A DNA stretch of 64,000 nt from Hymenobacter sp. GOD-10R (GTDB taxonomy: Bacteria; Bacteroidota; Bacteroidia; Cytophagales; Hymenobacteraceae), in contig NZ_CP141184.1 of NCBI RefSeq assembly GCF_035609205.1, positions 4,161,001-4,225,000 on the forward strand. The letters run 5' to 3'. The position numbers and the translations under genes are program-made. The notes under the pieces are model-generated. The model saw nothing but the letters and a program-made list of their open reading frames with translations. It had not been told where the DNA came from and did no database searches. Positions 6,565 to 14,684 of the stretch are shown piece after piece (within the stretch, counting starts at the first letter, position 1; each line of letters starts with the position of its first letter).

Positions 6565-6942
6565 TTAGGAGGCGCATCGCTGAGACAGGTAGCAGCCGCC
6601 GAGTTCGAGAAAGCAGGTGCGTACCGCGTCCCAATAGCCTGGCGTGTTAGCTTCGATGACATGCTCTGCGACGTAGGCCTGTGCATGCTTCCACTTGCCA
6701 GGGTAGCCGGCTAGGTCTAGCCCTTCCTCTGATTCGCGCTGCTCGAAGCTTTTGCCGTACTCGTGCACGCACTGCTTGGCGGCTTCAATAGCGTCAGACT
6801 TGCAGCGCTCCATCCACGAAGCCGACATGCCGCCCGATGTCTGTAGGCTAGCCAGCGCGCCAGCTAGGTTGTAGAAGCACTTAGGTAGTGGCGCGTCGGT
6901 AGCGGTGGTAATCTGTTCAATGATGGTTCCTAGGTCGGCCAT
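6565..6942 (-). CDS. hypothetical early protein, first gene of the leftward transcript
   Basis: 125 residues, helical, with six cysteines and a WKHAQAYVAEHVIEANTPGY segment. It is the first gene after the promoter/operator region at 6964-7034, so it is likely an immediate-early product of the leftward unit. No domain recognised. Confidence 0.5.
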   Translation of the reverse strand: MADLGTIIEQITTATDAPLPKCFYNLAGALASLQTSGGMSASWMERCKSDAIEAAKQCVHEYGKSFEQRESEEGLDLAGYPGKWKHAQAYVAEHVIEANTPGYWDAVRTCFLELGGCYLSQRCAS

Positions 6943-6963
6943 GGTGGTGGGGAGGTGAGGGAT

Positions 6964-7034
6964 GTGTGATATATTGATACAAATGTGTTAAATATATCAC
7001 ACTTATACAAACAATAAACGGACTTATTTCACAC
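6964..7034 (-). promoter_or_regulatory. leftward early promoter with 12-bp inverted-repeat operator
   Basis: A perfect inverted repeat GTGTGATATATT (6964-6975) / AATATATCACAC (6991-7002), 15-base spacer, overlaps a minus-strand promoter: GTTTG (complement of about 7008-7012), a 20-base spacer, then CACATTTG, one base off TAnnTTTG. A further TTTCACAC lies at 7027-7034. The TNTCACAC core recurs in the repressor/antirepressor control region, so repressor binding here would silence the 6942 unit. Inference from motif position. Confidence 0.5.
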
Positions 7035-7055
7035 AATCTGGCAAAATAAATCGGC

Positions 7056-7664
7056 TTATAACACCTCGGCTAACACGGATTGATGGTAAGTGCCAACCTT
7101 GCCAAAGCGCGGATCATGCGTAGTTCCAACGGTTAGGCCTTTCTCTTTGCTGAGCTTAGCAGCTTTACGGCCCAAAGTTGCTGCAACACGTAAGTTCACC
7201 ACTTTATGAACAAGAGCAGCATAGCCAGCGACTGTGTAATACTCTTCATTGCGGGTAGTTAGCTGAGCTTTTATCTCGGCCTGCCCTTGCTCCAGAGCTA
7301 TCATGCGCTTCTCATTCGCTACGTTCTGTTGAGCTAGCATTAAGATTACTTCTGCGGTGCTCTGCGGTGCTCTGCTTGCCTCTAGTGCCTGCCAGCGTTG
7401 GATCACTTTCATGCGGGCTGCCACGTCGTAGCCAGTCATTAGGCAGATAGTTGTATCCTTATCCATGTTGTACATCGGATAGGGCCGGTTATCAGTTCCT
7501 AGATAAGTGGCTGATTCTACGCACGAAAGCAAATTTGCTTTCGTCAAACTCGACTGCATATTGCGAATGTCACGCATAACATCGGCGTGATTCTTACCGA
7601 TTAGCTCCGCTACTTCGCGGCTGCTCATACGGTCGGGCGTGTTCTGGTTGGCTAGCTCAAGCAT
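7056..7664 (-). CDS. Rha family phage regulatory protein / antirepressor
   Basis: 202 residues. Residues about 12-85 match the Rha (pRha) domain: SSREVAELIGKNHADVMRDI, then YNMDKDTTICLMTGYDVAAR and VIQRWQALE. A helical linker follows (about 95-135), then a KilA-C/ANT-like C-terminus (YYTVAGYAALVHK ... VGTYHQSVLAEVL). Rha-type proteins act in phage regulation, often countering the repressor. The start follows the preceding stop by three bases. A 10-bp tandem duplication near 7349-7368 lies in the linker. Confidence 0.8.
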   Translation of the reverse strand: MLELANQNTPDRMSSREVAELIGKNHADVMRDIRNMQSSLTKANLLSCVESATYLGTDNRPYPMYNMDKDTTICLMTGYDVAARMKVIQRWQALEASRAPQSTAEVILMLAQQNVANEKRMIALEQGQAEIKAQLTTRNEEYYTVAGYAALVHKVVNLRVAATLGRKAAKLSKEKGLTVGTTHDPRFGKVGTYHQSVLAEVL

Positions 7665-7667
7665 GGG

Positions 7668-7907
7668 TTAGGCGTTTACAGGTTGAGGCAGGAACTCTTC
7701 AAACCAAAAAGCAAGCACATCCCAGTCAATGATGGCGCGCTGACGGACATTGCGGATGTGTGATAGTTCCCGATTCGGGAACCTGCGTGCGGTCATGCGT
7801 GAATAAAAGTGATCCATGTATGGATCAACCTCATTTAGAGCGGCTTTGAATCGGGTTTTTTCCTCACGAAGCGTTTCGCCCTGAATCTTTTTGAGAATAT
7901 GCTCCAT
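7668..7907 (-). CDS. hypothetical protein in the Cro position
   Basis: 79 residues, basic in the middle (YSRMTARRFPNRELSHIRNV) and ending WFEEFLPQPVNA. It is the first gene leftward of the control region and divergent from the CI-like repressor, the place held by cro in lambdoid phages. A DNA-binding role is suggested by position and basic helices only; no helix-turn-helix was clearly recognised. Confidence 0.5.
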   Translation of the reverse strand: MEHILKKIQGETLREEKTRFKAALNEVDPYMDHFYSRMTARRFPNRELSHIRNVRQRAIIDWDVLAFWFEEFLPQPVNA

Positions 7908-7929
7908 ATTAAATTCAGGAAATATTAGG

Positions 7930-8049
7930 TTTTGTGTGAAACATATGGCACTTTTGTTTCAGTGTCTAGCACTTGTAAGACAATACTACACACTTTCTAG
8001 ACGATTTGCAATAAAATTCCGATAATAATTTCACACTTTCAGACCCGTC
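7930..8049. promoter_or_regulatory. divergent lysogeny-switch control region
   Basis: The 142 bases between the leftward gene (start 7907) and repressor (start 8050) are AT-rich and carry GTGTGAAA at 7934-7941 and its complement TTTCACAC at 8029-8036, with ACACACTTTC at about 7987-7996. A rightward promoter can be drawn from TTTG (8005-8008) to TAATTTCA (8026-8033), 17 bases apart. The 8029-8036 half-site overlaps this -7 element, which would fit repressor autoregulation. The operator role is inferred. Confidence 0.45.
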
Positions 8050-8628
8050 ATGGAAGACACAATCAACACGCGCTTGCTATTTTTACGCAAGCACTTGGAT
8101 ATGAATGTCAGTGAATTTGCCAAGCATATAGGCATAGATCGCAGCCGTTATGCCAAAATAGAGACAGGCTCTAATAAGCCGGCGCTTGATGCTGTTGAGG
8201 CAATTACTTCACGCATGCCTGATTTAAGCTTGGATTGGCTCGTTAATGGCCGTGGCCCTGTTTATCGCGACGGCAGGGCTCTTAAGGATTCAGATGTTCG
8301 TTATATATCTGCCGTAAAAAACGATTTACCAGGCTTTACCACTCACGGGCCTATGCCTAATGATGTGGATATAAATGGCGCAATAAAAGAAAGAGGCTTG
8401 TCCTCACTTCCTAAAGACCCTTCACCCGCACAGCCAGCCATGCAGGTAGTAGGTGAAACCGAAATGGAGAAGCAGCTTAAAGAAGAGAACCGAGTACTAC
8501 GGGAGCAGATTAAACTCCTGAATGACATCTTGCGAACCGGAGGCGACCTGAGCAAACTAGGGCCTTTTAATTCGGGTGACCAAGATGCAGCCGGACCCCT
8601 TCGCGTCTCCTATCGGAAGACGGCTTAG
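8050..8628 (+). CDS. CI-like transcriptional repressor (HTH_XRE)
   Basis: 192 residues. An XRE-type helix-turn-helix fills residues about 5-65 (LRKHLDMNVSEFAKHIGIDR, SRYAKIETGSNKPALDAVEA, LDWLVNGRGPVY). The C-terminal half has no LexA/S24 peptidase motif; instead about residues 138-170 form a coiled coil (EKQLKEENRVLREQIKLLND), the arrangement of Bacteroidota XRE proteins that oligomerise without self-cleavage. It is the only rightward gene of the element and divergent from the early genes, so it is the likely lysogeny repressor. Release may depend on the Rha-type antirepressor rather than SOS cleavage (inference). Confidence 0.8.
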   Translation: MEDTINTRLLFLRKHLDMNVSEFAKHIGIDRSRYAKIETGSNKPALDAVEAITSRMPDLSLDWLVNGRGPVYRDGRALKDSDVRYISAVKNDLPGFTTHGPMPNDVDINGAIKERGLSSLPKDPSPAQPAMQVVGETEMEKQLKEENRVLREQIKLLNDILRTGGDLSKLGPFNSGDQDAAGPLRVSYRKTA

Positions 8629-8709
8629 GGTCTCGCTCGGTTACCCTCTCCTACCCTCTTTCCTAAAAAGTTGCGTAGGACGCTGCAAACAAAGAAGTAA
8701 AAAGGTTTC

Positions 8710-8717
8710 TACCTTTG
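8710..8717 (+). promoter_or_regulatory. guaA promoter -7 element
   Basis: TACCTTTG, an exact match to TAnnTTTG, ends only three bases before the guaA ATG (8721). No clear -33 TTTG is at the normal distance. If this is the promoter, the mRNA has essentially no leader. Confidence 0.6.
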
Positions 8718-8720
8718 CCC

Positions 8721-10253
8721 ATGCCACAACAAATTTTGATTCTTGATTTCGGCTCCCAGTACACACAGCTCATTGCCCGGCGCATTCGTGAGCTAAATGT
8801 TTACTGCGAGATTCATCCCTTCACGCACGCCCCGGCCCTCACTGAGGATATCCGGGGCGTGGTGCTTTCGGGCTCCCCGTGTTCGGTGCGCGACCCTGAA
8901 TCGCCGAACCCCGATTTAAGCGAATACCTAGGTCGAGTGCCGGTGCTGGGTGTGTGCTACGGCGCGCAGCTACTCGCCCACCAGAACGGTGGCGACGTGC
9001 TGCCAGCCACTATTCGCGAATATGGCCGCGCCCACCTCACGCACATCAATCAGCACCATCCGCTGCTGCATGGTCTCACCCCTGGCTCGCAGGTTTGGAT
9101 GTCGCACGGCGACACGATTAAGACGTTGCCGGAAGGCTTCCTGACCATTGCTGGCACGCCTGATGTGCAGGTAGCCGCTTACCAAATCGAAGGTCAGCCC
9201 ACTTTCGGCATCCAGTTTCACCCCGAGGTAACCCATTCCACGGAGGGCAAGTTGCTGATGCAGAACTTTGTGGTAAACATTTGCGGCTGCGACCAAGATT
9301 GGACGCCGGAGCACTTCGTGGATTCGATGGTGGCCTCGCTGCAACATACCATCGGCCCCGATGACCAGGTGATCCTAGGTCTTTCCGGCGGCGTCGACTC
9401 CAGCGTGGCGGCGCTACTGCTGCACCGCGCTATCGGACCCCGTTTGCACGGTATCTTCGTCGACAACGGCTTGTTGCGCAAAGACGAGTACGAAGGAGTA
9501 TTAGAAGCCTACAAGGTGCTTGGCTTGAATGTGCGCGGCGTGGATGCTTCGCAGGAGTTCTATGCCGCCTTGGCTGGCCTCACCGACCCTGAGCTGAAGC
9601 GCAAAGCCATTGGCCGCACCTTTATTGAGGTATTCGACCGGGAAGCGCACAAAGTAGATGGCGCGCGGTGGCTCGCTCAAGGCACCATTTACCCCGACGT
9701 GATTGAGTCGGTATCGGTGAAAGGCCCGGCCGTAACCATCAAGAGTCACCACAACGTGGGTGGCTTACCCGAGAAGATGAATTTGAAGGTGGTTGAGCCC
9801 CTGCGGGCTTTGTTTAAAGATGAAGTGCGCGAAGTGGGCGATGCCCTCGGTTTGCCGCACAACATCTTGCACCGCCACCCCTTTCCAGGCCCGGGCCTAG
9901 CTATCCGCATCCTAGGCGATATCACGCCGGAGCGGGTGCACATTCTGCAAAAAGCTGACGCCATTTTCATCGACGGCTTGCGCGAGTTTGGCCTTTATAA
10001 TGAGGTGTGGCAAGCAGGCGTGATGCTGCTGCCCATCCATAGCGTGGGCGTGATGGGCGACGAGCGCACCTACGAGCAAGTAGTTGCCTTGCGCGCCGTA
10101 ACTAGCGTGGACGGAATGACGGCCGATTGGGCTCACCTTCCCTACGAGTTTCTGGCACACATTTCCAACAAAATCATCAACCAAGTACGCGGCATCAACC
10201 GCGTGGTGTACGACATCAGCTCGAAGCCACCTGCTACCATTGAATGGGAGTAA
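8721..10253 (+). CDS. guaA: GMP synthase (glutamine-hydrolysing)
   Basis: 510 residues, normal for single-chain GuaA. It makes GMP from XMP, ATP and glutamine. The N-terminal class I amidotransferase domain carries Cys79 in LGVCYGAQ and His167/Glu169 in FGIQFHPEV. The ATP-pyrophosphatase domain follows with the PP-loop [13 protein letters not shown] (from about 221), and the C-terminal dimerisation domain has [13 protein letters not shown] and ends PPATIEWE. The ATG at 8721 is chosen; an upstream TTG at 8715 lies inside the promoter element. It is the first host gene right of the prophage-like element. A rho-independent terminator follows. Confidence 0.97.
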   Translation: MPQQILILDFGSQYTQLIARRIRELNVYCEIHPFTHAPALTEDIRGVVLSGSPCSVRDPESPNPDLSEYLGRVPVLGVCYGAQLLAHQNGGDVLPATIREYGRAHLTHINQHHPLLHGLTPGSQVWMSHGDTIKTLPEGFLTIAGTPDVQVAAYQIEGQPTFGIQFHPEVTHSTEGKLLMQNFVVNICGCDQDWTPEHFVDSMVASLQHTIGPDDQVILGLSGGVDSSVAALLLHRAIGPRLHGIFVDNGLLRKDEYEGVLEAYKVLGLNVRGVDASQEFYAALAGLTDPELKRKAIGRTFIEVFDREAHKVDGARWLAQGTIYPDVIESVSVKGPAVTIKSHHNVGGLPEKMNLKVVEPLRALFKDEVREVGDALGLPHNILHRHPFPGPGLAIRILGDITPERVHILQKADAIFIDGLREFGLYNEVWQAGVMLLPIHSVGVMGDERTYEQVVALRAVTSVDGMTADWAHLPYEFLAHISNKIINQVRGINRVVYDISSKPPATIEWE

Positions 10254-10273
10254 AGAGGAAAGCTATTTCATTC

Positions 10274-10311
10274 AAAAGCCGCTTCGGGAACCCGAGGCGG
10301 CTTTTGCTTTT
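10274..10311 (+). terminator. guaA intrinsic terminator
   Basis: Stem of about 14 bp with a GAAC loop: left arm AAAAGCCGCTTCGG (10274-10287), right arm ending GCGGCTTTT (to 10305), one wobble pair, followed by GCTTTT. It lies 20 bases after the guaA stop. Confidence 0.85.
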
Positions 10312-10341
10312 AGGCGGTTCGCCATTCTGCAAGCTTTCGCT

Positions 10342-10674
10342 CTATCCGTGCGCGCTATCTGCTAATATCTTCTCTACTTCTAACAGCAAGGCTGTATTCT
10401 CCAGAATCTCCCACAACTGCGCTAGCTCGATAGCAGTGAAAACCATGGCCATCTTCTGCGCCGGTGTACGCACGGCAATACACCGCTCTTCAGGGTCTTT
10501 GGGAATCAGGTTCAGGTGCTGCTTGTAATAAATGGCCCCAATATGCTCTTTGAAAAGGAAAAAGTCATCTAGGGTGGCGGCAAGAGCTAGGTTACCAAAG
10601 CACAGGTGTAAGTGCTGCGTGCGGGGACACCGCGCGCAATAGCCAAAGTCGTTATAATGAAAGAACCGGGCCAT
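10342..10674 (-). CDS. conserved hypothetical protein with N-terminal Cys pair
   Basis: 110 residues. It begins MARFFHYNDFGYCARCPRTQ, a CxxC pair, then LCFGNLALAATLDDFFLFKE and a hydrophobic helical C-terminus. The layout resembles a small Bacteroidota-specific family (DUF6686-like) with a putative metal-binding CxxC; this is by eye. On the opposite strand to guaA, with its own TACCTTTG promoter at 10698-10705 (minus strand), 24 bases before the start. Confidence 0.65.
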   Translation of the reverse strand: MARFFHYNDFGYCARCPRTQHLHLCFGNLALAATLDDFFLFKEHIGAIYYKQHLNLIPKDPEERCIAVRTPAQKMAMVFTAIELAQLWEILENTALLLEVEKILADSAHG

Positions 10675-11036
10675 GAGCTAGATCCTTAGGTTGCGCCCAA
10701 AGGTATGCCGACCCATAACTACTAGCAAAGTTTATTTAGAATTATTTTAAATAGTACTCGTTTTCGGTTTAATCATCTCCATTCTGCACCTCATAGATAG
10801 TGTTTGTCTCTAAACGGCTAGGCTTTAACTACGTGGTAGGCTTCACGCTATTAGTGACAGCCATCTATATTATCTTCAAGCAGTAGCAAGCTAAGGGCTA
10901 ACTAACCATATCTTAAGGGAGTAGTTGCAGTACCTGAAGAAAAATTAATTTCCGCTTCAGGTGGCCCTCAGCACCAGCTTGGACCTTTGGGATAAGCAAA
11001 CGGAATACACCGACTGCGTTTCTCACTTCCCGTCTT
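10675..11036. other. intergenic region with divergent control elements
   Basis: No gene seen in 362 bases. The left part holds the minus-strand promoter of 10342-10674 (complement of TACCTTTG at 10698-10705). Near 10891-10923 three 11-bp-spaced elements occur: CTAAGGG (10891), CTAACCA (10902), TTAAGGG (10913). Direct repeats with an 11-bp period are typical targets of OmpR/PhoB-type regulators, and such a regulator is encoded at 12002; the match is weaker than the arrays at 51901 and 53301. Confidence 0.4.
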
Positions 11037-11861
11037 ATGCAAAATCTCCTGCACCCTAAGGCCACCATGCTAGTGGCCCTGCTCCTGGCTAGCCCTATCG
11101 TTTACGGCCAGCAAACTACTCCTACCAAAAGCAAAAGCACTAGTCGTGCGGCACACCGGATGGCACAAGCTTCTGCAACTACCGCTCCTGCTCCGCCCCC
11201 ACTGCCTGGTGCACCAGCTGACGGTCCTCGTCCACCGCGCCCCGGCAATGAACCCGGCAAGCACGGCCCGAACGGCCCTAATCAGGACGCTGGCCGCGTG
11301 CAGGTCCTCAGTGACTTTAGTGGCACGCTGACCGAGTACACTGCTGGTAACGAAGACCAACTATACGATGGTTTCGCATTGAAAACCAGCGCGGGCACCG
11401 AAACCGTGCGCTTCCCGCGCCACCTAGCTCAAGCCCTGATGGCAGCCGCGAAAGTGGGCAGCACCGTCACGATGACTGGCTTCCGTGATACTGACCCCGA
11501 TGGCCACAGGTTACTACATTTGGTAAGCCTGACCGCCGGCAACCAGACCGTGCGCGACCAAAAACCCGTGCCACCTACCACTCCACCCGCTGAGCAAGCC
11601 GCCACTGTGCGTGGCACCGTGCGCAGCCTGAACCAAGACCCTCGGGGCCGCACCAGCGGTGTCGTGATCAGCGACGGCACCGTACTGCGCCTCCCTCCCG
11701 ATGCCGCCGAGCAGCTAGCCGAAAAGCTGAAAGTGGGAGCCACAGTAGCTGCCACGGGAACGCTACACAGCACTCGGCCCGGCGAAGTAGCCGCCCGCCC
11801 AGTGCGGGTGGTGCGCGCAGAAACCATCACCCTCGATGGAGTACAGTTCTTAGTGCACTAA
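11037..11861 (+). CDS. secreted protein with two related OB-like repeats
   Basis: 274 residues. A signal peptide (hydrophobic LVALLLASPIVYGQQ) is followed by a Pro/Ala/Gly-rich linker to about residue 85. Two similar modules follow, about 92-180 and 193-272. Each has FSGTLTEY / VRGTVRSL, then a line reading VRFPRHLAQALMAAAKVGST / LRLPPDAAEQLAEKLKVGAT, and a VTMTGF / VAATGT strand. This suggests a duplicated small beta-barrel domain acting in the periplasm. It is followed by a terminator and then a two-component system, so it may be the regulated target or ligand-sensing partner. No family recognised. Confidence 0.7.
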   Translation: MQNLLHPKATMLVALLLASPIVYGQQTTPTKSKSTSRAAHRMAQASATTAPAPPPLPGAPADGPRPPRPGNEPGKHGPNGPNQDAGRVQVLSDFSGTLTEYTAGNEDQLYDGFALKTSAGTETVRFPRHLAQALMAAAKVGSTVTMTGFRDTDPDGHRLLHLVSLTAGNQTVRDQKPVPPTTPPAEQAATVRGTVRSLNQDPRGRTSGVVISDGTVLRLPPDAAEQLAEKLKVGATVAATGTLHSTRPGEVAARPVRVVRAETITLDGVQFLVH

Positions 11862-11906
11862 CCCAAAGTGACCAACTACCTAGGTAGTGCCTAGCGGGAT
11901 AATACC

Positions 11907-11947
11907 GGCCGGCATCAGGCTACGCAGCTTGGAGCCGGCCTTTTATT
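11907..11947 (+). terminator. intrinsic terminator
   Basis: GGCCGGC (11907-11913) pairs with GCCGGCC (11934-11940), 20-base loop, followed by TTTTATT. It ends the secreted-protein transcript before the response-regulator gene. Confidence 0.65.
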
Positions 11948-12001
11948 GTTCAGCTGCGTTAGCCGACAGATCATCCTAGGTGTACTTTGCTTTTCTTGCT
12001 C

Positions 12002-12694
12002 ATGCGAATTTTAGTAATTGAAGATGAAGCCCGGCTCGCCGGGTTTGTACAGCAGGGTTTGGGGCAGGCCGGTCACGTCGCTGACGTAGCCGACAATGGC
12101 GCGACGGGCCTGGAAATGGCTGCTGCTTTGCCCTATGATGTCATTCTACTCGACCTGATGTTACCTGGCCAAAACGGGCTCGACGTGCTGCGCAATCTCC
12201 GCGAGTTTGGGCTAGCGACACCGGTTATCATCGTCAGCGCGCTCAGCGGCACCGAGCACGTTATTCGGGGCCTCGACGCGGGCGCCGTAGACTACCTGCG
12301 CAAGCCCTTTGCTTTCGAGGAGCTGCTGGCTCGCCTACGCACGGTGCAACGCCAAGCCCATGCTCCTGCTGGTACTACCGTACTACGTTTGGCGAACCTA
12401 GAGCTAGATTTGGTGCACCGCCGCGTAACCCGCGCCGGGCAGGTGCTGAGCCTAACCAACCGAGAATTTGCCTTGCTGGAACTGCTGCTACGTTCCCCCA
12501 ACCGTGTGGTGACCAAAACGCGCATCGCCGAAAAAGTGTGGGAAGTAGATTTTGACATGGGTTCTAATGTCATTGAAGTGCACATCTCCCAGTTGCGGCG
12601 CAAACTCGACCGGGCCTTTCCCGACCTGCCGCCGCTGCTCGAAACAGTCGTCGGGCATGGTTACCGGCTGCACGACCCAGCCGCTGCCCGATGA
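12002..12694 (+). CDS. OmpR/PhoB-family response regulator
   Basis: 230 residues from the ATG at 12002 (an upstream TTG at 11987 lies within a GTACTTTG promoter-like element). The receiver domain has acidic residues E7-D8-E9, phospho-acceptor Asp51 in ILLDLMLPG, Ser79 and Lys101 in YLRKPF. The winged-helix effector domain runs from about 130 (LSLTNREFALLELLLRSPNR ... NVIEVHISQLRRKLD ... VVGHGYRL). The stop overlaps the sensor kinase start (ATGA), so regulator and kinase are made together. The target is unknown; the neighbouring secreted protein is a candidate. Confidence 0.92.
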   Translation: MRILVIEDEARLAGFVQQGLGQAGHVADVADNGATGLEMAAALPYDVILLDLMLPGQNGLDVLRNLREFGLATPVIIVSALSGTEHVIRGLDAGAVDYLRKPFAFEELLARLRTVQRQAHAPAGTTVLRLANLELDLVHRRVTRAGQVLSLTNREFALLELLLRSPNRVVTKTRIAEKVWEVDFDMGSNVIEVHISQLRRKLDRAFPDLPPLLETVVGHGYRLHDPAAAR

Positions 12695-14025
12695 GAGCGC
12701 TGCGCGGTTTGCGGACCCAGTTGGCGCTGGCATTTGCCTGCGTGTTTGGTGCTGCCACGCTAGTAGCTGGCTTCTACCAATACCAGCAAGTAGGTCGGGT
12801 GCTGCACCAGCGCGACGACCAGCGCCTCCACAGCCGGGCCACCACATTGCTAGACCGCGTGGAAGTAGAGCCGCAACCGGTGGTGCCACTCCCAAGTCGT
12901 GGAGAGCGGCTGCGCGTCGTAGTAGAACACGCTGGCCAGCCGACGCGGGAGTTGTTTCATTCGCCAGGCTTCGCAGCTCCTTCTACCAGCGTACAGAACG
13001 GCTGGCGCGTAGTGGAAGTGCAGCAGTTGCACACAGGTGAAACTGGCGCCACATACCGGATACGGCTCTGGCTGGCTCATTCTGGAGCGCCGCTAACTGC
13101 CGATTTGGGGCACGTCCGCCAAGGCCTAGCATGGACCTTAGTGGGCAGCCTCGCCCTAGCCGCAGTTTTGGCCACTTGGTTAGGCGGCCGGGTGCTACGA
13201 CCTCTACGGCGCATCAGCGAGCAGGCCCGGCGCATCCGTACTATGCCGGGCACCGAACGCCTACTAGAGCCGGATACTGGAGACGAGGTGCAGGAACTTG
13301 CCCATACGCTGAACCAGATGCTCGACCGACTACAAGTTGGCGCTGCGCTGCAAGACAATTTCTTGTCCGCCGCCGCCCACGAACTACGCACCCCATTAGC
13401 AGTGCTCCAAGCTGGGCTAGCTGTAACGCGCCAGGCGCCGGAGCTACCAACTACCCTACAAGAGCCGCTCGATGCACAACTGCGCGAATTGCACCGCTTA
13501 GGCCGGTTGGTCGAGGATTTTCTACTGGTGAGCCGCTTGCGCACCGACGCGCTGCCTCTGAGCCGGCATCCGGTGGCGCTCGATGGGCTAGTTGTCGAGG
13601 CGGCCGACCGATTGCTGCCACAGTTCCAAGCGGCGGGCCGAATGCTACATCTAGCCATCGATGAGCAAGTAGCCACCTACACCGTAGCCGCCGACGCCGA
13701 CAAGCTGACTACCGTGGTGCTGAACCTACTCGACAATGCCCTGCGGCATGCCCCGCCAGGCGCGGCGGTGCAAGTGCGTCTGGGGAAGGAACCTACTACA
13801 GGCTGGGGCTACGCGGAAGTGAGCAACCCCCTACAGCAATCGTTGGGCGACCTTTCCCGCCTCACTACAGCGCACTACCAAGCCGACGTACTCAGCGGTG
13901 GAGCTGGCTTAGGGCTATGGATTAGCAACCGCATTGCTGAGCTACACGGGGCGCCACTGGTGCTACAAGAAGCAGATGGGTACTTTACGGTCCGGCTGCG
14001 GCTACCTCTGTTATCCAAGGCGTAG
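12691..14025 (+). CDS. sensor histidine kinase
   Basis: 444 residues. TM1 about 10-30, a periplasmic domain of about 115 residues, TM2 about 147-167, HAMP to about 218. The HisKA box AAHELRTPLAVL has phospho-acceptor His230, the N box is LNLLDNALRHAP, and the G box is GGAGLGLWISNRIAELHG. This is the classic membrane kinase paired with OmpR-type regulators. The ATG overlaps the regulator stop. The periplasmic domain has no recognised sensor family, so the signal is unknown. Confidence 0.92.
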   Translation: MRALRGLRTQLALAFACVFGAATLVAGFYQYQQVGRVLHQRDDQRLHSRATTLLDRVEVEPQPVVPLPSRGERLRVVVEHAGQPTRELFHSPGFAAPSTSVQNGWRVVEVQQLHTGETGATYRIRLWLAHSGAPLTADLGHVRQGLAWTLVGSLALAAVLATWLGGRVLRPLRRISEQARRIRTMPGTERLLEPDTGDEVQELAHTLNQMLDRLQVGAALQDNFLSAAAHELRTPLAVLQAGLAVTRQAPELPTTLQEPLDAQLRELHRLGRLVEDFLLVSRLRTDALPLSRHPVALDGLVVEAADRLLPQFQAAGRMLHLAIDEQVATYTVAADADKLTTVVLNLLDNALRHAPPGAAVQVRLGKEPTTGWGYAEVSNPLQQSLGDLSRLTTAHYQADVLSGGAGLGLWISNRIAELHGAPLVLQEADGYFTVRLRLPLLSKA

Positions 14026-14041
14026 CCTAGCATTCACCATG

Positions 14042-14071
14042 TGCAACATTTATATGAGCTGCCGGTCTCAT
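14042..14071 (+). promoter_or_regulatory. ECF-type promoter of the sigma factor gene
   Basis: TGCAACAT (14042-14049) and CGGTCTCAT (14063-14071), with 17 bases between AAC and GTC. The AAC / GTC pair is the known signature of ECF sigma promoters. The same two boxes with the same 17-base gap occur at 15128-15157. Transcription would begin near 14076, right at the ATG at 14079, so an upstream ATG at 14070 would not be transcribed. Confidence 0.65.
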
Positions 14072-14078
14072 GCGCTAT

Positions 14079-14684
14079 ATGAGTCAGCAGCCCCCGTCTT
14101 TTCCTACTGATCAGAACCTGGTGAACCGGGTGCTGGCTGGCAACGCGGTGGCGTTTGGCGAAATCGTAAAACGCACCGAAGGCCTGGTAACGCAGCTGGT
14201 TTTTAAGATGATCCGCCACCCCGCGGACCGCCCGGACCTTGTTCAAGATGTGTATCTGAAAGCGTTTAGCCACCTAGCTAGCTTTCAGTTTCAGGCCAAG
14301 CTCTCTACCTGGATTGGGCAGATTGCCTATAACACTTGCCTGCACTACCTAGAGAAAAAACGGCTGGTACTCATCGATTACACAGATCCATCGCCTCCCG
14401 AAGGGTCCCACACCCGCGACCCCACGACTTGGCCAGCTGATACTCCCGCGGTAGAGACATTGCTAGCCAGCCAAGACCGCGCCGACGTGCTAGCCGCGGC
14501 CATCGATCAACTCTCACCACTTTATCGCACCCTTATCGGCCTGTATCATCAGCAGGAGTTAAGCTACGCCGAAATAGCTCAGATAACCTCTCTGCCCGAT
14601 GGCACGGTGAAAAACTACCTCTTCCGGGCGCGCAAACAACTTAAAGACATTATTCTGCGGACTTATCAACGCGACGAATTATGA
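14079..14684 (+). CDS. ECF-type RNA polymerase sigma factor
   Basis: 201 residues. Sigma region 2 is seen at about residues 50-95 (LVQDVYLKAFSHLASFQFQ, then LSTWIGQIAYNTCLHYLEKK) and region 4 at about 145-190 (LSPLYRTLIGLYHQQELSYA, EIAQITSLPDGTVKNYLFRA). No region 1.1 or 3, as usual for ECF factors. It binds core RNA polymerase and directs it to ECF promoters. Start 14079 was chosen because the earlier ATG (14070) lies inside the promoter -10 box. The stop overlaps the anti-sigma start by four bases. Confidence 0.9.
   Translation: MSQQPPSFPTDQNLVNRVLAGNAVAFGEIVKRTEGLVTQLVFKMIRHPADRPDLVQDVYLKAFSHLASFQFQAKLSTWIGQIAYNTCLHYLEKKRLVLIDYTDPSPPEGSHTRDPTTWPADTPAVETLLASQDRADVLAAAIDQLSPLYRTLIGLYHQQELSYAEIAQITSLPDGTVKNYLFRARKQLKDIILRTYQRDEL

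Larger units (their letters stand above)
1..8640. mobile_element. prophage-like element, early/replication region (partial, continues left)
   Basis: About 8.6 kb of tightly packed, mostly short, overlapping genes on the minus strand, read from a control region near 7.0-8.05 kb, with a single divergent repressor gene at the right end. Phage hallmarks seen: replication initiator, second sliding clamp, ERF/Rad52-like protein, DUF551 protein, Rha antirepressor, CI-like repressor. No integrase, structural or lysis gene lies in the window, so the element extends past the left edge. The right border should lie between the repressor stop (8628) and the guaA promoter (8710); no attachment-site repeat could be identified because the other end is missing. 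An integrative element or satellite rather than a full prophage is possible. Confidence 0.8.

Noticed and set aside
8715..8720. TTG start for guaA
   Set aside because: The TTG is the end of the TACCTTTG promoter element; ATG 8721 gives the family-typical N-terminus.
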